From: Akkermansiaceae bacterium
GTDB lineage: Bacteria; Verrucomicrobiota; Verrucomicrobiia; Verrucomicrobiales; Akkermansiaceae
Assembly: GCA_025457805.1 (NCBI GenBank)
Contig: JALOTR010000125.1
Coordinates: 1 to 7,298 of the forward strand
DNA length: 7,298 bases
Direction: 5' to 3'
In this document: positions 6,881-7,298 of the stretch, piece after piece
Position numbering within the stretch: the first letter of the stretch is position 1
Layout of the letters: each line of letters opens with the position of its first letter
Notes under the pieces: generated by a model
Seen by the model: only the letters and a program-made list of their open reading frames with translations
What the model was told of the DNA's origin: nothing
The model's database searches: none
Translations under genes and position numbers: made by a program

Positions 6881-7298
6881 GGTTACTTGCGGAATTCACC
6901 TCGATTTTCACGCCTTCGCTCCGGCATCGGTCGGGGAAATCGCGGACATGCGAGCGGCACGACCGGTCAATTGGACGATTTTGCTGTTAGCGCGCTGGTT
7001 CCCGAGCTCTCGCCCTACGAAGCATGGGCCGCCACCAACACCCTTGGAAGCACTCCGGAGGAGGACTTCGACAGCGACGGCGTGCCCAATGCCATCGAAT
7101 TCGTGCTCGGCGGCGACAAGAACAACAACGACCTCGGCAAGCTCCCCACCGCTGCCACCAGTGGCGGCAACATGACCTTCACCTTCGTGCGCGACCGGGA
7201 TTCGGTTGATCCGGGCGTGAGTGTCGCGATCGAAGTCGGCTCCAACCTCGGCACATGGCCGAATGTCTTCACGGTGGGTCCCAACACCGCCGGCTCCT
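6881..7298 (+). pseudogene. Start-less fragment of a secreted protein with a calcium-binding-like C-terminal region
   Basis: This frame follows a TGA at 6878-6880 and is open to the window edge, but it contains no ATG or GTG before the recognisable part; only TTG at 6887 and 6971 are available. From about 6956 the translation is protein-like: GQLDDFAVSALVPE, then YEAWAATNTLG, then the acidic EDFDSDGVPNAIEFVLGG (7064-7117), which resembles a thrombospondin type 3 or dockerin-like calcium loop. Next comes MTFTFVRDRDSVDPG and VAIEVGSNLGTWPNVF. From memory, this order is the typical end of large extracellular proteins in Verrucomicrobiota, where it normally follows a long catalytic or adhesive part. 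That part and any signal peptide are missing here. Most likely it is a 5'-truncated remnant joined to this spot by rearrangement; a frameshift further left or an unusual TTG start is possible. The C-terminus lies outside the window. Confidence 0.6.

Noticed and set aside
1..7298. CRISPR array, insertion sequence, tRNA or rRNA gene
   Set aside because: No regularly spaced repeats, transposase motifs, terminal inverted repeats or structural RNA features were seen.

Overview
The window looks like a piece of a Verrucomicrobiota chromosome (Verrucomicrobiae, of the Luteolibacter/Haloferula kind). This is inferred from gene style, not from any search. Three things point there: a sigma factor of the 'ECF without anti-sigma' type directly before a very large membrane Ser/Thr kinase; the kinase activation-loop signature RTLFTRFGQFLGTP followed by YMSPEQA; and, at the right edge, the EDFDSDGVPNAIEFVLGG calcium-binding-like tail common in secreted verrucomicrobial proteins. 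All supported genes lie on the plus strand, gaps are short, and strong Shine-Dalgarno sequences are absent.

Layout. (1) Positions 2-718: the 3' part of a gene whose visible N-terminal section is homologous to the sensor region of the kinase further right. (2) 739-1266: a DUF3592-type protein with two membrane segments. (3) 1270-1827: an ECF sigma factor, three bases after gene 2. (4) 1891-4905: a 1004-residue Ser/Thr kinase with a GTG start: cytoplasmic kinase, one membrane helix, lipocalin-like domain, nine leucine-rich repeats and an unassigned beta-rich C-terminal domain. (5) 4923-5855: a 310-residue protein of unknown function with a C-terminal membrane hairpin. (6) 5871-6782: a paralogue of gene 5, interrupted by an in-frame TGA exactly where gene 5 has Trp11. 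(7) 6783-6880: a non-coding stretch with a perfect 7-bp inverted repeat. (8) 6881-7298: the start-less fragment of a secreted protein, running off the window.

How it may work. The sigma factor and kinase form a recognised type of pair in which phosphorylation, not an anti-sigma factor, is thought to control the sigma factor. The sigma factor here lacks the acidic DAED motif in region 2.2, as the phospho-activated factor EcfP of Vibrio does. The membrane proteins on either side (gene 2, genes 5 and 6) are plausible partners or substrates only because of their position. The most notable points are the domain shared between gene 1 and the kinase sensor, the kinase's composite sensor, and the tandem paralogues, which show one near-identical patch plus a single nonsense change.
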